Positions 59,541 to 64,000 of a stretch of 64,000 nt of DNA are shown here, in pieces; the stretch's first letter is position 1, and each line of letters opens with the position of its first letter. The DNA is from Drosophila pseudoobscura (Eukaryota; Arthropoda; Insecta; Diptera; Drosophilidae), in assembly GCF_009870125.1 (NCBI RefSeq), contig NC_046683.1, forward strand, positions 65,239,869 through 65,303,868, in the 5' to 3' direction. Position numbers and translations under genes: made by a program. The notes under the pieces are model-generated. The model was given only the letters and a program-made list of their open reading frames with translations. It did not search any database and had not been told where the DNA came from.

Positions 59541-62500
59541 TCAATTGGCCGCACTAGACATCAGTTCGGAGAAGGCGTTCTCCAGACAATTCTTGAGTTC
59601 AGCGTAGGAAACAATTAGGACAGACTGCTCGTCGCGCGACATCAGTTGCACCTAAGAATAAGAATCGATATTGGATTACTCTTGTTCTCTCTGTCTTTGA
59701 CTTTTGTCGCTTACCCGCTCGATGGAGCCAGCATCCAACTTATTGAGCGATTGTACAATGTGTGCGTGATCCATCCAGGGGCGGCCATCCTCGGTGACGG
59801 AATGAAACAAATAATCACGAAATAATTTCAACATGTATCTATCGCCAGTCTCCGACCAAGTGCAGTCCAAATTGAAGCTAAATTCAAAGGAAAAAAAGGT
59901 AAATATGTTGTAGACGGGTGCTCTGGGGTTCTGTGGCTGGGGACTTACTCTGGCCGTTCGTTGATGCTGTTTAGTTTCACCAAAATGCGGTACAGGCGGC
60001 CGTTCTCCATCTCCTTGGCCAACTCATCCTCCTGCATATCGATTTGGCTCTGCAGCGCGTCCAATTGAGTATAGAAACGGGCCCCAATCATCGGCATCAG
60101 ATCGGTGACAGATCGGCGGTTATTCGTGGTAAAGAGGTAACTGCAATGCACCAAAATCAGACGCAGGAATTATTAAGAATGGTGGCAATTGGAGAACAAA
60201 CGTCTCTTGGCTGGATGGGCTTACACAATGAAATTACGAAGATCGGTGGAGTAGTTGCGCGTGACCATGTCAATGCTCGACTGGACGTTGTCCCGCTGCA
60301 CAGACTGGAGGCAGCGACAGGCCAGCGCCAGTACCAAACGACCCAACGCGGTCAGATCGTCCTGTGGACATGCCAAAGTTCATAAATTCAACTCTTTCTT
60401 ACATCTTTCCGGGCTTCTATTTTACCTGCTGGTGCATGTTAACGAGTGCCAGGGGATTGGCGGCATTGGGATCGAACTGCGTAATGTCCGAGATGCAACA
60501 GGAGCTGAAACGCACTCGTTTGCCCGTCACAATGATCTTCGTGGGATCCAGTACCCTGTACCCAAAGGAAAGGAAAAGTTTAATGTATCTCTAACTATCG
60601 ATCTACCAGCTTCCATCTATCTGACTTACTTGCAGGCAAGCCCCGCCTGGTGTATGGCCCTCAGGCCGGCGGTCAGCTGCATGATGATCGACCAGATGGT
60701 GGCCTCCGGCAGCAATGGCCCGTTGCTGGTGCGCTGCATGTTACTCTTATGACTACAATGGTAAAAATATGTTCAACTCATGTGCATTGATCTGTTTGGT
60801 TTTGGTTTACCCACCTGAATGGGCGAGCTTCGCCTTGGAATGGATCAGTGTAACCGTTGGTGTCTGGCGCGGGCGTAAAGTATTTGGCCAGCAATGTCTG
60901 TGAGCCGGGATAGTAGTCGTACACTAATACTAAGGCTGCGGGAGGTACAGGAGAAAGAATATTAGCATCGGTAAGGGCATCGGCAGGGGCTGTACCCTGG
61001 TTCCACTCAAAGCTGTACAAGTACCCCATAAGCGAAAGGCAAACACGCGTTTAAGAAGAGCAGTCACGAGCGGCAAAGGAAGGTGCACATAGGCCTTGTC
61101 CGTTGCTCTATCTCCGTCCCTCCCTTTTCACTTGGTAAGAATAAACATATAAAATCTAATCCAGCACTCAGTATGCTTGGTATTAAGGCGCCTAAGACCC
61201 GGTAGACTCTCCCCCATAGAATGCCAAGCGACTTACAACCATGAAACTTCTCATTCAGATCCGAGAGCCACCCGAAACAAACCCTTTTCTCTTAAACCTG
61301 AGGACTGAACCCCGCACTCACAGTTATCACCAAATGCTTTCGTCGTGAACACCTCGCGCAGTTGTACCACATTCGTGTGCTGCAGTTTCTTCCACATCTC
61401 AACCAGCGTCATGCATTTGGTTGACTGCAAGCGGAACCCTGCGGCGAGAGAGAGGATACAATTAGCTCTTGGCAGAGAGAGGCGAGAGCAGGACGTACCG
61501 TGCAATCTCCGCAGGCAGTACTTGTATCCGGTCGTGTTGTGCGTGGCCCGGTACGTGCTGGCGGGGAGCGTGAGCTTGGCGTGCAGCGGCTGGGCCGGCG
61601 GCTCCAGAGGATAGAGTGCGTGGTAGTTGTCCACTTCGTGTGGTAGGGCGTGCTGAGCAGCCTCCGCTGCGTCCATAATCAGATTGGAGATCTCGTTGCG
61701 GGCAAGAATGTCGGCCCGCATTTCGTCGGGTATGAAGAAGGCGGACTCCAGGTGCGTCTTCGGCTGCATGGTGATCACATTCGAGGCCGGACCCGGATAG
61801 ACATGCCCCGTGTACATGAGCGACGAGGGCACGCCACCGACACTGCTCATCGTTGGCACAGAGCTGACCCCATGATGAGCCGGATGGGTGGCATCCACCA
61901 CCACGGAATTCACGACTGGCTGGTTGCCCTGCGCATTGGCAGTCGGATAGAAGTAGATGGTGCCGCCGACATTCTCCTGCAGGGGCGAGGGAAGCAGAAG
62001 AGGGATTACTATCAGAGCATGGGCCGTCAATGGGGCAGCGCTTACCTGATGCACGCTCGTTGGCAGCGTAGTGGGGATGGGCGAGGCGCCGTGCGGTGTC
62101 ATGCCATGCGGTGGAGACTTCTCACCCGGCCCGCCAGCCAGCATTGCCGCTGTGGGCGACTCCTGACGGAGCATGGGGCCACGACCCTTGAGTGGTGTTT
62201 GCGCGGACATGCTGCTCACAAAGGGGGCGGCGCTAGGATTCGGTGGTGCGCCGCTAATTGCTATGGGGGCCGATGGGGCAGACCCCGAGGTGGAGTGCAC
62301 CAGCGGCGACTGCTGCTGTTTCTGTTGTTGCTGCTGCTGCTGTTGTTGCTGTTGTGCAATGGTGACAATGGAGGGGGCGGACTTCTGCAGGGAGAGCATC
62401 GAGCTGCTGCCGTTCGCCGACTTGCTGATGGGCACGGCGGCTGCGGCGGATGCGGCGGCCACTGCTGCCGCTGTGGATGCGGGTGCCACAGCTGCTGCTG

Positions 62501-64000
62501 CTGCGCCGGAGCCGGCTAGCCCATTGACGCCGTTGAGCCCATTACTGAGTTGCATCGGCGTGTTGTGATATGGTGCGTAGAAATTGGGGGACGAATTGAT
62601 GCGCGTTGGAATGAATTCTGGCGACTGAGGCGTGACCTGTAGAAATCGAAAGTCGAATTAGTCGATGTCAATAATAGTTGCACACTGCTCCATGTGGACT
62701 CTGACACTGATCTAAGTATGCCGTTCTAATGACAGACAGACACTGGGGAAACTAAATGGGGTTCTACTGTACGGACAGAGGACTTGGGGGCTTCTACTTC
62801 TAGTCGATGCTAGAGAATACCAACCCGTTACGTCAACACACGGTTTACGCTTTACGTTTTACAACACTCACATCCGACTCCTCCTCGTATCCTCCTCCAT
62901 GGACAGATAGGATACGGGATAAAGAGGGAGCGGTAGAGACACAGATCGGATCTCTGCTTTACCTGGGACTTTTTGTTCACTGCTGCCAGGGGCGCATCCA
63001 GATTGAGTAGCGAGAATCCGCTATTCAGCCCAAAGCCACCGCTGCTCGGTGTGGCAACATTCTGTCGATTCTGAGATATCGGGCAGGGCAGAGAGCAGGG
63101 CAGTGCAGAGAGCATGCGGGAGAGACGGAGAACGAGAGAGATAGAGAGATAAAGAGAGAGAGGAAGATTCAGATCAGAGAGCGGCATTATGGTGGCACGG
63201 CGGAAAGGAAATTTGTGCAAAGGAAGATTATTGGTAGGCGCTTATTGGCGCTTTGTTCTACTTCAACATCCATTGAGAACGGTCGAGGCTCTGTCTGGGC
63301 GGACGATGGGCACGTCCTTGCTACCAACTGTTTCCATTGCTCCTAGACTTATTCCTAGGGAACTAAGTGCCCAAATAAGCAAAATTAAAATACACGCCGT
63401 ATCTCAAGACCGAGAATGCAAAAACAAAATACACGCCAAAGTAATCGTGGTTTCTGATGACTGTTTGACTGCTCCCGCTATTCTATACATATTTAATCGC
63501 AATTTGGCATAAAATTTGGCTGTAAAATAAAAGGCATTATCTCGCTCATCTTTCGCACATCGGATAATATGCCATGATCGGATGATGACGGTGTACAGCA
63601 GCCAAAGTATCTGGAATTACTTTTATCGTTATTTACATTTCACAACCCCAAAGCAAGAACACAAAAGTCAGTTAATTCCATGAAAATTTTGCGGCGCTTC
63701 GCTGAATGTTCCACATGGAATAATTTATGGTGTACAATAAAAAGCCATGCACCAACTAAAATTGATATTTAACGTGCGTATGGGAAACTTGTGTCAAACT
63801 TGTGTCAAAAGAAAAATCACGAAAATATTGAGAAATCAAATCCAAAAGGCGGTCAAGAGCATATGCGAATGGAAATCGAATTAGAATCAAGACCAATTAA
63901 ACAGCTGCAGAGCTATGCCCAGAGCTGGCTATTTCCTCTGAAACGGGCCCCTTAACTTACCATATAAGTAGCGAGTTTACTCTCTGACGGAATACCATTC
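59541..64000 (-). CDS. PAN3: PAN2-PAN3 deadenylation complex subunit PAN3 (5' end beyond window)
   Basis: Coding exons on the minus strand, in order: 63961-64000 (partial), 62963-63061, 62046-62636, 61499-61976, 61322-61438, 60815-60935, 60630-60752, 60426-60555, 60225-60361, 59949-60140, 59715-59877 and 59541-59651. All phases agree; 766 residues are in the window. PAN3 is a pseudokinase that recruits the PAN2 nuclease to poly(A)-binding protein on mRNA tails. Seen: an N-terminal disordered part with SPEFIP, resembling the core of a PABP-binding PAM2 motif; a poly-Q run; then [16 protein letters not shown], the pseudokinase ([42 protein letters not shown]) and the C-terminal knob ending [14 protein letters not shown]. 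The N-terminal zinc-finger region is outside the window. Confidence 0.93.
62310..62356 (-). repeat. CAG/CAA repeat encoding poly-Q in PAN3
   Basis: Mixed CAG/CAA codons encode eleven Gln, one Lys and three Gln in the disordered part of PAN3. The mixed codons suggest a tolerated, slowly changing tract. Confidence 0.85.
63062..63960 (-). other. PAN3 intron (5'-most in the window)
   Basis: The donor GTAAGT follows ATG at 63961 on the minus strand; the acceptor AATCGACAG precedes 63061. Both neighbouring exons are in phase 0 and read KLATYM then [14 protein letters not shown] purine run lies at 63118-63165. No gene is seen inside. Confidence 0.7.

Noticed and set aside
61650-62519. 289-codon + strand open frame inside PAN3
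   Set aside because: Complement of the Gln/Ala-rich PAN3 coding exons; it gives poly-Leu/Cys low-complexity protein.

Overview
The window is nuclear DNA of a Drosophila. Multi-exon genes with short GT-AG introns, typical fly promoter elements and recognisable fly orthologues all point that way. Dense simple repeats in the introns suggest an obscura-group species, but that is only an inference. The gene set matches Muller element D (3L in D. melanogaster).

Left to right: (1) the 3' end of Usp5 (+) converges on the single-exon gene Alg2 (-). (2) Alg2 is divergent from an MFS transporter of the HIAT1/MFSD14 type (CG11537, +). That gene has an 8.5-kb first intron, two alternative N-termini, a possible exitron and two alternative C-termini. 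(3) Two complete prominin-like genes lie in tandem on the + strand (16.5-20.4 kb and 27.8-33.0 kb). Between them are a tRNA-Met, a promoter-like region and a candidate two-exon micro-gene on the - strand. (4) An unrecognised single-exon membrane/secreted protein gene lies at 35.7-36.7 kb. (5) Cht7, a two-domain group III chitinase, spans 39.3-53.1 kb. Its first coding exon carries only the ATG, and its second intron holds four identical antisense tRNA-Cys genes. (6) A third, internally deleted prominin-like copy lies on the - strand (54.3-56.0 kb). (7) A low-complexity region, probably the PAN3 3' UTR, precedes PAN3 (-), which runs off the right edge.

The genes form no single pathway. They cover deubiquitination, N-glycan assembly, membrane transport, membrane-protrusion proteins, cuticle chitin turnover and mRNA deadenylation. 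The most unusual feature is the local expansion of prominin-like genes. All three copies share exon lengths and a cysteine-rich C-terminal tail. One has a second, alternative tail, and one has lost the middle of the protein. Exon boundaries were set by hand from splice signals, reading phase and comparison between paralogues; no alignment was run.
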